A stretch of 32,625 nt of DNA from Anaerolineales bacterium UBA2232 (GTDB lineage Bacteria > Chloroflexota > Anaerolineae > UBA2200), in the NCBI GenBank assembly GCA_002348045.1, contig DDYO01000007.1, forward strand, positions 2,144-34,768, written 5' to 3'. Made by a program: the position numbers and the translations under genes. The number at the start of each line of letters is the position of its first letter. Positions within the stretch are counted from its first letter, which is position 1. Positions 1 through 7,891 of the stretch are shown one piece after another. The notes below the pieces were generated by a model. It had not been told where the DNA came from and made no database searches. It worked only from the letters and a program-made list of their open reading frames with translations.

Positions 1-161
1 CCTAGCTCCGTGGCAAACGTTGCCCAGGGCTCGGTCGTGAATAGATTGTCCAAGGGCACGAGCGTCTTGCCACCCAGCGTAACTGGCCAGAAGAAGACGA
101 GGAGCAGCAAGAGGATGAGAAGAATCGGCCCAAAGTCCAGGAGCAGGCGCTTCTTGTTCAA
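1..161 (-). CDS. YfhO-like multi-pass membrane protein, N-terminal fragment
   Basis: Only the first 53 codons lie inside the window; the gene continues off the left edge. The minus-strand reading begins LNKKRLLLDFGPILL, forms one strong hydrophobic segment (about residues 8-27), and continues with FFWPVTLGGKTLVPLDNL and TTEPW. A first transmembrane helix followed by a Pro-Leu-Asp-Asn-Leu and Glu-Pro-Trp stretch is, as I recall, typical of YfhO-like or glycosyltransferase-like membrane proteins of Chloroflexota. The start is taken as TTG at 161-159 because an in-frame stop lies a few codons upstream, no ATG is available, and an AAAGG-type ribosome site sits about 11 bases upstream. A good divergent promoter (223-228 / 200-205) lies just ahead. 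The family call is tentative; membrane location is well supported. Confidence 0.6.
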   Translation of the reverse strand, partial: MNKKRLLLDFGPILLILLLLLVFFWPVTLGGKTLVPLDNLFTTEPWATFATEL

Positions 162-199
162 AATGCACGCCGCCTTTCGTCGGCAGATCGATGGCGGTC

Positions 200-228
200 A
201 TTATAGCGGCAACGCCTAGCAGGGTCAA
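200..228 (-). promoter_or_regulatory. SigA-type promoter for the YfhO-like gene
   Basis: Read on the minus strand: -35 TTGACC (228-223), a 17-base spacer, and -10 TATAAT (205-200). This is close to the bacterial housekeeping consensus. Transcription would start near 193, about 30 bases before the TTG start at 161. Confidence 0.7.
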
Positions 229-253
229 TCATCTTTTGCTCTTGGACCGAGCG

Positions 254-262
254 TGCTATAAT
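254..262 (+). promoter_or_regulatory. Extended -10 promoter for the sugar transferase gene
   Basis: TGC-TATAAT (254-262) is an extended -10 element. The sequence 17 bases upstream is a poor -35, as expected for an extended -10 promoter. It lies back to back with the minus-strand promoter at 200-228. Confidence 0.55.
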
Positions 263-298
263 AAGGGATAGCGTTTCATTCCCAGGAGGAGATTGCGG

Positions 299-1042
299 TT
301 GGGAGCTGTGTTCTCCATACCAGAGACCTCATCGGGCACCGAGTACAGCATGAACCAGGCGCGACAGCGCTACCTGCTGAGCGCCGCCCAGTTCAACACG
401 ACCCACACCCGCACGAGCTATGTCATCGGAAAGAGGCTGATGGACATCATATTGTCCGCTACCCGCCTCATCCTGCTATCTCCGCTGCTGCTATTGATCG
501 CTTTGGCCATCAGAATGACTTCTGATGGCCCGGCCATCCTGGTTCAAGAGAGGATTGGCAAGGGAGGACGGATCTTTCCCTTCTTCAAATTTCGCTCCAT
601 GTACAACAACATCGACCGGTCAGTTGATCAGCGTTTTGCCCAGGCCTATGTCAACGGCGGATCTCCGCTCCCCGTGCCACATGACGGCGTCTTCAAACCG
701 GCCACTGACCTGCGGGTGACCAGGATAGGCCGGCTGTTGCGCAAGGCCAGCCTGGATGAGCTCCCGCAGCTTCTCAATGTCCTTCGGGGTGACATGAGCC
801 TGGTAGGGCCGCGGCCGTCCATGCCCTATGAGGTGGAGGTCTACACCGCCTGGCATTTCCAGCGGCTGGAAGCTCTGCCCGGGATCACCGGCCTGGCGCA
901 GATCAGCGGACGCAGTTCGCTGCCTTTTAGAGAAATCGTCAAGTTCGACCTGGACTATATCGAGCGCCGCTCTCTGCTGCTGGATTTCGCCATACTCCTC
1001 CGAACGATTCCCGTGGTGTTATCGGGACACGGCGCTCGATGA
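299..1042 (+). CDS. Polyprenyl-phosphate sugar-1-phosphate transferase (bacterial sugar transferase)
   Basis: Likely transfers a sugar-1-phosphate from a UDP-sugar to undecaprenyl phosphate, the first step of exopolysaccharide or glycan assembly at the inner membrane face. Seen in the sequence: a single N-terminal membrane hairpin ([15 protein letters not shown]), the basic stretch FFKFRSM, the signature [21 protein letters not shown] region, and [12 protein letters not shown]. These are the conserved blocks of the WcaJ/WbaP/EpsL sugar-transferase domain. At about 247 residues it is a short form without the extra N-terminal multi-pass domain. Start choice: AGGAGG at 284-289 leaves only 3 bases to TTG 293 but 9 to TTG 299, so 299 is preferred; GTG 308 and ATG 350 are alternatives. 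The stop overlaps ATG 1039 of the next frame (ATGA), suggesting coupled translation. Confidence 0.88.
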   Translation: MGAVFSIPETSSGTEYSMNQARQRYLLSAAQFNTTHTRTSYVIGKRLMDIILSATRLILLSPLLLLIALAIRMTSDGPAILVQERIGKGGRIFPFFKFRSMYNNIDRSVDQRFAQAYVNGGSPLPVPHDGVFKPATDLRVTRIGRLLRKASLDELPQLLNVLRGDMSLVGPRPSMPYEVEVYTAWHFQRLEALPGITGLAQISGRSSLPFREIVKFDLDYIERRSLLLDFAILLRTIPVVLSGHGAR

Positions 1043-1089
1043 ACGCTCTATGCTCCGCCCACCAGCACAAGGAAGGCCGCAAAGTCCAC

Positions 1090-2775
1090 ATGAACGAGCA
1101 ACTCGGCCATGCCACTATCCTCGCCCGCTGCTGCCTGTTGGTGCTGGTCGCGATTGCCAGCACTGCTCTTACAGCCGTAACGCCAGCGCTGGCGCAGTCA
1201 CCCGCGGCAACAGACAAGCTGCCTCCCTTCCGAATCGATCTCCACTTGCCTACCGACATCGTGCTCAACGCTGACCAGGGACTGGGACAATGCCACTGGT
1301 TTGACCGCTCCATAGTCTCCCAGCCTTACGTCACCTGGGCCTACGATGCCAGCACAGCGATCTCAGCATGGTCCACTATCGAACCCATCGGCGGTCAGTT
1401 CGACTGGAGCGCCATGGACGGGCTCATCGCCAAGGCCGAAAGCCTCAACCGAAAGCTGTGGATCGAGCTGCTAACCACCGAGGGTCAGACCCCCGAATGG
1501 GCCAGGGCCGCCGGCGTCTCCATCGTTGGCTCACGAGGCGGCACACCGGCGCCCTGGAATGAGACATACCAGCGACTGCTGCGCCGCGCAGTACATGCCA
1601 TGGCCGAACAATACGATCAGAATCCCACCGTCGACGCCATCAACCTCATGGCCGGCGGTTGTTACGGCGAGATGACCATCTGCAATACACCTCAGGATAC
1701 CTCGGCCTGGACCCAGGCTGGATACACCGACGAAAGGTATATCGAAGCAGTCAAGCAGATAATCGACATCTACCTTGAAGATGACTATGAGTGGGAGGAC
1801 GGCACCCACTCCCACGGATTTCGGCACAAGCCCGTCGTGCTGCAGCTGGGTGGAGGGCTGTACGGCCGCACTACCAAAATCATCAACCCAGTGGTGGAGT
1901 ATGCCATCGGCAAGTACGGTATGCGGGTTTGGCTCAAGTACAACGGTCTCGGCGGAGGCTACGACATGGGCTGGCTGTACGAGAAATACAGCCATTTGAC
2001 CAGGGTGGGCTACGAGCCCATGGGCAACAGTGTCGAGTTCTTGTCCAAGCCAGAGCAATTCATGCGTCTGGCCCTGGACCACCATTCCAGCTACCTTTGC
2101 CTGCAGGGCACGTACTTTAACGTTGCTGACCAGCGGTGGCGCTCTGCTCGTGAGCTTGCAGCCCGGCACCTTGGCGCGCAGATCGTTCATCTCGGCACCA
2201 AGGCAAGTGAGACCCTCACGGCAGGTCAGAACCTGACACTGACCTCAGAGTGGGTCAACCGCGGGACCACGCCCCTTTTCTATGGGCGCAGGGACGGCAC
2301 CCAGGATATCCCAGCGTCCTATCAAGTGCAGGTCGTCCTGGTCAATCCTCTCACAGACGCCATTGTTCTGGAGAATCTCTTTACCCCCAGTCCGCCGACC
2401 ACCCAGTGGCATTCGACCCAAGTGATAACCGTGACAGCCGAGGTGCCCCTGCCCGTTTCAATGTTCGGCGGCGAGTTTGACCTGAGAATCGCGCTGGTGA
2501 ACCCCAGCCGCGCCCTGGACGACCCCTGGCGTTCGTTTCGCCTCGTCAACATGGAGGCCCCCGATGACGAGGGCCGCTACACGATAGGCAAGGTCAGGGT
2601 GGAGGCTGCGGCCACACCCACCCCATCGGCCAGCGCCACACCGGAGCCCACGATGGCACCCCTTCCCACTGCCACACCGACCCCCGGGCCCACGTCCGGG
2701 CTGGGGTCACTCCTCGACGCGTTGAGGCGCATTCTGCAAGGGTTCGGCGCCTGGCTCCGTGGTCTCTTTAGGTAA
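1090..2775 (+). CDS. Secreted glycosidase-like (beta-galactosidase/DUF4832-type) protein with Pro/Thr stalk
   Basis: Exported protein of about 561 residues. A signal peptide runs from ATG 1090 to an ALA-QS cleavage site. The body resembles a glycoside-hydrolase TIM barrel: a pattern of the type AWSTIEP..G.FDWSAMDGLIAKAE, common in GH42-like proteins, then the segment around QNPTVDAINLMAGGCYGE. A beta-rich part with WVNRGTTPLFYGRRD resembles the DUF4832 C-terminal domain. A short Pro/Thr stalk (2611-2697) follows, then a basic amphipathic tail (LLDALRRILQGFGAWLRGLFR region). An alternative start is ATG 1039, which overlaps the previous stop but gives an unusually long, His-rich n-region; AAGGAAGG at 1069-1076 serves ATG 1090 with a long spacing of 13. 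The substrate is unknown. Location beside a sugar transferase suggests a role in surface glycans. Confidence 0.65.
   Translation: MNEQLGHATILARCCLLVLVAIASTALTAVTPALAQSPAATDKLPPFRIDLHLPTDIVLNADQGLGQCHWFDRSIVSQPYVTWAYDASTAISAWSTIEPIGGQFDWSAMDGLIAKAESLNRKLWIELLTTEGQTPEWARAAGVSIVGSRGGTPAPWNETYQRLLRRAVHAMAEQYDQNPTVDAINLMAGGCYGEMTICNTPQDTSAWTQAGYTDERYIEAVKQIIDIYLEDDYEWEDGTHSHGFRHKPVVLQLGGGLYGRTTKIINPVVEYAIGKYGMRVWLKYNGLGGGYDMGWLYEKYSHLTRVGYEPMGNSVEFLSKPEQFMRLALDHHSSYLCLQGTYFNVADQRWRSARELAARHLGAQIVHLGTKASETLTAGQNLTLTSEWVNRGTTPLFYGRRDGTQDIPASYQVQVVLVNPLTDAIVLENLFTPSPPTTQWHSTQVITVTAEVPLPVSMFGGEFDLRIALVNPSRALDDPWRSFRLVNMEAPDDEGRYTIGKVRVEAAATPTPSASATPEPTMAPLPTATPTPGPTSGLGSLLDALRRILQGFGAWLRGLFR
2611..2697 (+). 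repeat. Low-complexity Pro/Thr/Ala-coding stalk
   Basis: In-frame runs of ACA/ACC-CCx codons give alternating Thr-Pro, a probable cell-surface spacer just before the C-terminal helix of the secreted protein. Confidence 0.6.
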
Positions 2776-2815
2776 CGCACATGATCCGCATGCCAGGAAG
2801 GAGAAGCTCCCAAGT

Positions 2816-3385
2816 ATGAAAACGGTAGATGCGCGAGGCAAACCGTGTCCGCAACCGGTGATCCTGACCCGCAAGGCGCTGGCTGAGAGCGATGAGGTGC
2901 TGGTTCTGGTTGACGACGAAACCGCCGAGAGCAATGTCACTCGTATGGCAGAGAAGGCCGGCTGTCGGGTCTCGTGCGAGCGAAAAGCGGACGGGATCTA
3001 CATACACATCAGCGGAAGCGTGGAGCAGGAGCACACCACCAGCGACTCACGCCAGGTGGTGTTGTTGCTGACTGCCGACACCTTGGGCCGCGGCGACGCT
3101 AAGCTGGGAGCGATTCTCACCCGAGGCCTGTGCCACACCCTGGGAGAGATAGAACCCCTGCCCACCAGCATTATTCTGATGAATAGCGGGGTTCGTCTTG
3201 TTGTGGAGCAATCTGACGTCCTGGATGATTTGCGATCTCTATCCGATAGGGGAGTCCAACTATTGGCCTGTGGCACGTGCCTTAATCACTTTGGGCTCAA
3301 GGACAAGGTAGCTGTGGGCCAAGTCTCGAACATGTACACCATTGCCGAGCGCCTGCTGAGCGCCGACAGTGTGATAACGCTGTAG
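2816..3385 (+). CDS. yedF: Selenium-metabolism protein YedF (TusA-like plus DsrE-like)
   Basis: A 189-residue two-domain cytoplasmic protein. The N-terminal TusA-like domain has the persulfide motif DARGKPCPQPV (Cys about residue 10). The C-terminal DsrE-like part runs from about residue 80, with VVLLLTADTLGRGD and LLACGTCLNHFGLKDK near the end, which is the signature of the selenium-linked YedF subfamily. It is thought to handle or deliver sulfur/selenium, and in genomes it typically travels with selD. ATG 2816 is chosen because the TusA motif starts there and AGGAAGGAG (2796-2804) lies upstream; the frame stays open another 19 codons, but that extension has no TusA-like content. The expected Cys is present; in some organisms this position is Sec. 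The DUF3343 gene follows within 5 bases. Confidence 0.9.
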   Translation: MKTVDARGKPCPQPVILTRKALAESDEVLVLVDDETAESNVTRMAEKAGCRVSCERKADGIYIHISGSVEQEHTTSDSRQVVLLLTADTLGRGDAKLGAILTRGLCHTLGEIEPLPTSIILMNSGVRLVVEQSDVLDDLRSLSDRGVQLLACGTCLNHFGLKDKVAVGQVSNMYTIAERLLSADSVITL

Positions 3386-3389
3386 CGAC

Positions 3390-3629
3390 GTGGCACAGAT
3401 TCAATTCGCTATCATCCTCTTTGAGTCAACCCAGAACGCTATCAAGGCCGAGCGCGCTCTGATCAAACGCGGATTCCAGGTGAAGCCGATCCCGACGCCG
3501 CGCCACTTTAGCTCCAATTGTGGTACTGCTCTGCGCTGTGCCTGGTGTGACGCCGATGCCATTCGCGACGCCCTGGACGCAGCGAACGTTGCGTTCAGCG
3601 CTATCGAGACCATGACCGTTCAGCAGTGA
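3390..3629 (+). CDS. DUF3343 protein, putative selenium/sulfur carrier
   Basis: A 79-residue protein matching the DUF3343 pattern: an N-terminal FESTQNAIKAERALIKRGF helix, then IPTPRHFSSNCGTALR, then a CAWCDAD pair. DUF3343 proteins are small putative Se/S carriers usually found beside yedF and selD, as here. The start is GTG 3390, four bases after the yedF stop. The ribosome site is weak, so translation is probably coupled to yedF. Two or three cysteines (in CGTALRCAWC) are candidate carrier residues. Biochemical function remains putative in the whole family. Confidence 0.85.
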   Translation: MAQIQFAIILFESTQNAIKAERALIKRGFQVKPIPTPRHFSSNCGTALRCAWCDADAIRDALDAANVAFSAIETMTVQQ

Positions 3630-3669
3630 ACGAACCCGATTCACCCGTTCAGGCAGAAAGGAGGAGGCA

Positions 3670-4722
3670 GTGACCGATTCCTGCCAGTTTCAGCGACTGA
3701 CCGCAATGACCAAAGCGGCGGGTTGAGCGGCCAAGCGAGGGCCAGAAGCCCTGGCGCAGGTCCTGCGCCATCTAGATGGCATGTTTACTCAAGCCGAATA
3801 TCCCAATCTCCTGGTCGGTTTGGAAGTGAGCGACGATGCTGCGGTGTACGGGCTGACCCAAGATCTGGCCATCGTCCAGACCCTGGACTTTTTCACGCCG
3901 GTGGTCGACGATCCCTATACCTACGGAGCAATTGCGGCAGCCAACGCCATGAGCGATGTCTACGCCATGGGCGGGGAAGTGCTGCTGGCCCTGAACATCG
4001 CCTGCTTCCCGCCGGAAGTCCCTGCCGCCTGGCTGGCAGAGATCGTTCGCGGTGCGGCCGAAAAGGTGCGCGAAGCTGGTGGAGTAGTTGCGGGGGGGCA
4101 CACCGTCGATGACCCAGAGCCCAAGTTTGGGCTGTCGGTGATGGGAAGGGTGCACCCCGACCATCTTGGCGTCAAGTCCGGCGCACGTCCGGGGGATCTG
4201 CTCTTGCTCACCAAACCCCTGGGCACGGGGATCATCACCACCGCTGCCAAGAGCGACGTTGCGGAGCCGGAGCATCTCAAAGCGGCGGTAGAGTCCATGC
4301 TCCAACTGAACCGCGTAGGAGCGAGGCTCGTTCCCGAATTCGGCATCAGGGGACTGACCGACATCACCGGGTTTTCGCTGTTGGGCCATAGCTATGAGAT
4401 GGCTCACCACAGTGGCGTTCGGCTGCGAATCCACTCCGAGGCCGTGCCACTGCTTCCGGGAGCCCGGGACTATGCTGAACAGTGGTTGTTTCCCGGAGGC
4501 AGCAAGAGGAACCAGGACTTTTACGGGCAGTGGGTCACCGTACGCGGCAGTATCCCCGACGAGCTGGTCATGCTCTTCTATACACCGGAGACCTCCGGCG
4601 GTCTTCTCGTTGCCCTTCCCTGCCAGGCGCGTGCTGAGGTCGAGGCATTCATGGATGGCGTGGGACAGTCTTTCTGGATCATTGGTGACGTGTGCAACGG
4701 GTCTGGCATAGAGCTCTACTGA
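3670..4722 (+). CDS. selD: Selenide, water dikinase SelD (selenocysteine-containing)
   Basis: Makes selenophosphate from selenide and ATP, the selenium donor for Sec-tRNA and selenouridine. The true gene starts at GTG 3670, behind AGAAAGGAGG at about 3656-3665. It reads LTAMTKAAGU-AAKRGPEAL, and codon 19 (TGA 3724-3726) is the Sec that replaces the catalytic Cys of other SelD proteins. A conventional caller would start at ATG 3781 and lose the active site. The full length of 350 residues matches the family. Later motifs fit the PurM/AIRS-like fold: DDAAVY, VVDDPYTYGAIAAANAMSDVYAMGG, VVAGGHTVDDPEPKFGL, GLTDITGFSLLGHSYEM, TPETSGGLL. SECIS-like hairpins follow the TGA. It is the last gene of the yedF operon, and Sec use here makes the operon self-dependent on selenium. 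Confidence 0.95.
3724..3770 (+). promoter_or_regulatory. SelD Sec codon (TGA) with bacterial SECIS-like hairpins
   Basis: TGA at 3724-3726 is followed inside the coding region by two hairpins. The first is AGGGC/GCCCT (3738-3742 / 3748-3752, loop CAGAA), starting 11 bases after the TGA. The second is TGGCGCA/TGCGCCA (3752-3758 / 3764-3770) with loop GGTCC, 32 bases after the TGA. The second carries a GG-containing loop resembling the AGGUCU loop of E. coli fdhF. Both fall inside the roughly 16-37 base range usual for bacterial SECIS elements. Which one is used cannot be decided by eye. Confidence 0.75.
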
Positions 4723-4760
4723 GGGAGAACTGAAACTGAATTGCTACCAAGACCGTGAAC

Positions 4761-4789
4761 TTGACATGCCTTTGCCCAAAGGCTATACT
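4761..4789 (+). promoter_or_regulatory. SigA consensus promoter for the surface-protein cluster
   Basis: TTGACA (4761-4766), a 17-base spacer, and TATACT (4784-4789): near perfect. Transcription would begin near 4796. Any translation start at ATG 4766 is therefore excluded from this transcript. Confidence 0.85.
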
Positions 4790-4826
4790 GGCTCCACAGC
4801 ATCCTTGGTCACCCAACCCGGTATGG

Positions 4827-4854
4827 TGTGCGCAAGGCCCCGGTCAGGCGCACA
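4827..4854 (+). other. Leader hairpin before the large lipoprotein gene
   Basis: TGTGCGC (4827-4833) pairs with GCGCACA (4848-4854) in the untranslated leader. It ends six bases before the GGAGG ribosome site at 4860-4864. It may affect message stability or ribosome access; no known riboswitch was recognised. Confidence 0.4.
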
Positions 4855-4873
4855 ACCCTGGAGGTTTCGGCCC

Positions 4874-7867
4874 GTGAGGCTTGGCAGGTTCACTCATCAT
4901 CGCGGTACGCTGACGGCACACACCTGGGCCATATGCGCTGCTGTCGCCCTGGGAGGCCTGCTGCTGGCATCGTGCTCTGCCGCCCCGGCTGTCCCCTCCG
5001 TTCCTGTCGCCCAGCCTAATCCCGCGCCCTTGACCGTTGCCAGTGACACCACTCCGGCCAACATGCCACCGGTGATCTTTGTCATGCTGGACTGGATGAA
5101 CGGAGACTGGGGCAACCCCGACTATCGGTTCTCCTACGTGGATCCCAACGGGTACCGAAACGAGTTTCGCGGCCACCCTGAGTGGGGCGCGCTGGGCGGG
5201 TGGTCCGAGTTCCGCTGGAGTGATCTCAACCCCGCCAAGGGCGTGTACGACTGGAGCAAACTCGACAAGTACATCAAGGACGCCCAGCTCATGTCAGTCA
5301 CCCTGGCCGACGGAACCGTCATCCCCAAACCAGTGGGCATTGGCATCGTCACCTGGGAGATGCAAACGCTCAGTGACCGCATCGGCGTGAACTACACGCC
5401 CACGTGGGTGGGGACGGAAATGGGCACGTCCGTCAGTTCATGCGTCGACCCCGATGGAGCGACGGGCCCGTGCTTGCCCTTCTGCGTGCCCAGGTGGAGC
5501 AACAGCGTCTGGCGCTACTGGTTTAACCAGTTTGTCCTGGCCATGGGCCAGAGGTACGACAACAACCCCGAGTTCTTTAACCTGGCCTTCTTCTTGATCG
5601 CCACTGGCGCCGACGGAGAGACCGTCGAGCGGAAGAACACTGGTGGTTGTACATACCAGAGTGGAAACACCCTGGCCTTTGATCAGTGGATACTCCAGGT
5701 CATGGGGACCTACAATTTGGCCTTCCCCAACACGGTGCAGATGATTCAGGCCACCCTGCACTCGATTCCCACTTGCAGTGAACACGCCGCTTCCTTCCCT
5801 TCCAAGATGACGGGAGTCAAGGTCAACGGTATGGAAGTGGATGTCTTTCAAGCCGAGTACTACATGGATGGGGTGCTCAAGGGCGGCGTCACTGGTTTCT
5901 CCGAGTTGTACCACGAGATCATCCCCACTGGCTATGAGCCCAAGCATGGCAACGGGATCGCTGGATCGTATCTCTACTACATGGAATCCCTGGCCACCCA
6001 ACCGCACATGTACGACACCCAGTTGCGAAACATCGAGGACACCTACTACGCCGAGCAGCAGACCGGATTCCCCATCCAGAATTTTGTGCGGACACACCTT
6101 GGTAAGAATGTCCACACGACGCCCGATGTCTGGATTCTGCTACGGGACACCAATGGCCGCGACGACTGCTGGACAGGCAGCAATGGCATTCGGTACTGCA
6201 TAACCCCCCACCGCGGCGACTATGGTTTCTTCCTTGACCGTCGCCAAAGCGCACCCGGCAGCGCCACGGTAATACTCAAGTCCGAGACCCTGGCCCAGCT
6301 CCCCCTCCCGGCCAGGAACCACATCTACGGCAGCCAAAGCGCGCGACGCACCGACCAGGCCAGCGGCAACATCTACATGTCCTTCGACATACACGACGAC
6401 TATCGTTACGCCGGCATGATTCCCAAGGCCGCCGGCGGCCAGGTCTCGTGGATCGTTACTGCGACCTTGGTGAACACTGGTGGGGACACTTTTTCGCTGG
6501 AATACAAGGACTACTTTGGCAACATCGTGGAGCGCCGGGCGACCAAAGGAGCAGCCCTGGGACCACTGGACAACTGGGTGGACTACACCTGGGTTGTGGA
6601 CGACGCTTTCTTCAACAACGGCCTGCCGGGTGGCTGCGACTTTCGCATCAGCTGCAACAACGATGGGAACGAGTTCATGCACCGGGTGTTCGTAAGGGGT
6701 CTAGGCCCGCCGCCGCCCACTCCCACACCCACCCTGACGCGACCTCCCACCTCAACGTCCACCCTCACTCCGGTGCCGACCCGGACGGCCACGCGGACCA
6801 ACACGCCTACGGGAACCATCACGCCGCCGACGCCTACCAACACCGCCACGCCCTACATCGCGCCGACGCGTACACCTACACCAACCCAGTCACCGACGAT
6901 TACGCCTTCGAGAGCGCCCACGGATACGCCAACTCCTGGACCGAGCCTTACCCCCACGAACTCGCCTACGCCGTTCCCGGGTGGTCGCAACACCATCACG
7001 TTGCAGCAGAGCATTCGCGAATACATGGGGACGACCGACGGGTATATCTCAGCTTGGAACCCCGCTGGCACTTTTGGCCACCAGGCTAACCTTCTGATCA
7101 AGAACGACGCCGTCTACTACAGCCTGTTACGCTTTGACCTGGCCAGCTTGCCGGCTGGCGCTACCATCAACCAAGCCACTCTGAGGCTCTACGCCTATTA
7201 CCGCGACAAGACGCAGGCCATGGACGTTCTAATCTATCCGTTGCGACGCCCGTGGGTGGATACGGAGGCTACCTGGCTTCTGGCAGGCTCAGGTGACCCC
7301 TGGGCTCTTCCGGGCGCCGACGATACGACGTACGACCGGGAGTCTCTCCCCATTGCCACGGCCAACGTAGCCGCGGTGAATACTTGGTATGCCTTTGACG
7401 TCACAGCTTCCGTCCAAAAGTGGGCCTCCAGCATCGCCGTCAACCACGGATGGCTCCTGAGGGGGAGCGGCAGCATCTCGGTGGTCTACCATTTCGCCAG
7501 CGCACAACACTCCACTCTGTCGCTGCACCCGCAACTGATCATCGACTACACCACTCCCGAGGTCCCGCTGACACCGACACCGGTGACGCCGACGTCCACA
7601 GCGACCAGTACCGCCACTGCCACCAGCGCTCCAACCCTGTCCCCAACGCCCACCGTGACAGGCACACCACAAGCGCCGGATCTCACACCCACATCCCCGC
7701 CGACACCATCGGTGACCCCGACCGAATCAGGCGCCGTGACGCCATCTCCATCACCCGTTCCAGGGGACACGGGGACGGTGATCGATTTCGAACGACGAAC
7801 GACGGTGCTTGAACAGCTGTTGCGAGCGATTATCCACATACTGCGACGGGCAGGCAGGACTAGGTAG
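4874..7867 (+). CDS. Large glycosidase-like surface lipoprotein with DNRLRE-type domain and Pro/Thr stalks
   Basis: Start GTG 4874 is chosen because GGAGG (4860-4864) is nine bases upstream, the promoter at 4761-4789 rules out ATG 4766, and it gives a compact lipoprotein signal (LGGLLLASC, lipidated Cys about residue 34). About 997 residues. Order: signal; glycosidase-like barrel (about 60-450; YDNNPEFFNLAFFLIATGADGE resembles the neighbouring protein at 1090); beta domain to about 610; Thr/Pro stalk (about 612-700); DNRLRE-type beta-sandwich (about 707-865, with YSLLRFDLASLPAGATINQA); second stalk (about 895-965); basic C-terminal helix (LEQLLRAIIHILRRAGRTR). Probably displayed at the cell surface and bound to or acting on polysaccharide. 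Catalytic residues could not be assigned. It is followed 24 bases later by the CBM9-like gene. Confidence 0.7.
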   Translation: MRLGRFTHHRGTLTAHTWAICAAVALGGLLLASCSAAPAVPSVPVAQPNPAPLTVASDTTPANMPPVIFVMLDWMNGDWGNPDYRFSYVDPNGYRNEFRGHPEWGALGGWSEFRWSDLNPAKGVYDWSKLDKYIKDAQLMSVTLADGTVIPKPVGIGIVTWEMQTLSDRIGVNYTPTWVGTEMGTSVSSCVDPDGATGPCLPFCVPRWSNSVWRYWFNQFVLAMGQRYDNNPEFFNLAFFLIATGADGETVERKNTGGCTYQSGNTLAFDQWILQVMGTYNLAFPNTVQMIQATLHSIPTCSEHAASFPSKMTGVKVNGMEVDVFQAEYYMDGVLKGGVTGFSELYHEIIPTGYEPKHGNGIAGSYLYYMESLATQPHMYDTQLRNIEDTYYAEQQTGFPIQNFVRTHLGKNVHTTPDVWILLRDTNGRDDCWTGSNGIRYCITPHRGDYGFFLDRRQSAPGSATVILKSETLAQLPLPARNHIYGSQSARRTDQASGNIYMSFDIHDDYRYAGMIPKAAGGQVSWIVTATLVNTGGDTFSLEYKDYFGNIVERRATKGAALGPLDNWVDYTWVVDDAFFNNGLPGGCDFRISCNNDGNEFMHRVFVRGLGPPPPTPTPTLTRPPTSTSTLTPVPTRTATRTNTPTGTITPPTPTNTATPYIAPTRTPTPTQSPTITPSRAPTDTPTPGPSLTPTNSPTPFPGGRNTITLQQSIREYMGTTDGYISAWNPAGTFGHQANLLIKNDAVYYSLLRFDLASLPAGATINQATLRLYAYYRDKTQAMDVLIYPLRRPWVDTEATWLLAGSGDPWALPGADDTTYDRESLPIATANVAAVNTWYAFDVTASVQKWASSIAVNHGWLLRGSGSISVVYHFASAQHSTLSLHPQLIIDYTTPEVPLTPTPVTPTSTATSTATATSAPTLSPTPTVTGTPQAPDLTPTSPPTPSVTPTESGAVTPSPSPVPGDTGTVIDFERRTTVLEQLLRAIIHILRRAGRTR
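6709..6972 (+). repeat. Thr/Pro-coding low-complexity stalk 1
   Basis: An in-frame, degenerate run of Thr-Pro dipeptide codons between the barrel and the DNRLRE-type domain. It is low-complexity coding sequence, not a CRISPR array. Confidence 0.75.
7558..7765 (+). repeat. Thr/Pro-coding low-complexity stalk 2
   Basis: A second Thr/Pro/Ser-rich stretch between the DNRLRE-type domain and the C-terminal basic helix of the same lipoprotein. Confidence 0.75.
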
Positions 7868-7891
7868 TATGCAATGTGTAAGGAGACCGCT

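Noticed and set aside
10..219. Plus-strand ORF at the left edge (69 residues)
   Set aside because: It is the shadow of a minus-strand membrane protein start (161-1) with its own promoter. The plus reading is basic and low-quality, and it crosses that promoter.
1531..2190. Minus-strand ORF of 219 residues across the glycosidase-like gene
   Set aside because: Antisense shadow of high-GC coding sequence; no recognisable motifs.
3772..4434. Minus-strand ORF of 220 residues across selD
   Set aside because: It lies fully opposite a strongly conserved selD and has no recognisable domain.
6709..6972. Possible CRISPR-like or tandem DNA repeat
   Set aside because: The repetition is imperfect at DNA level but regular at protein level (Thr-Pro), with no equal-length spacers.
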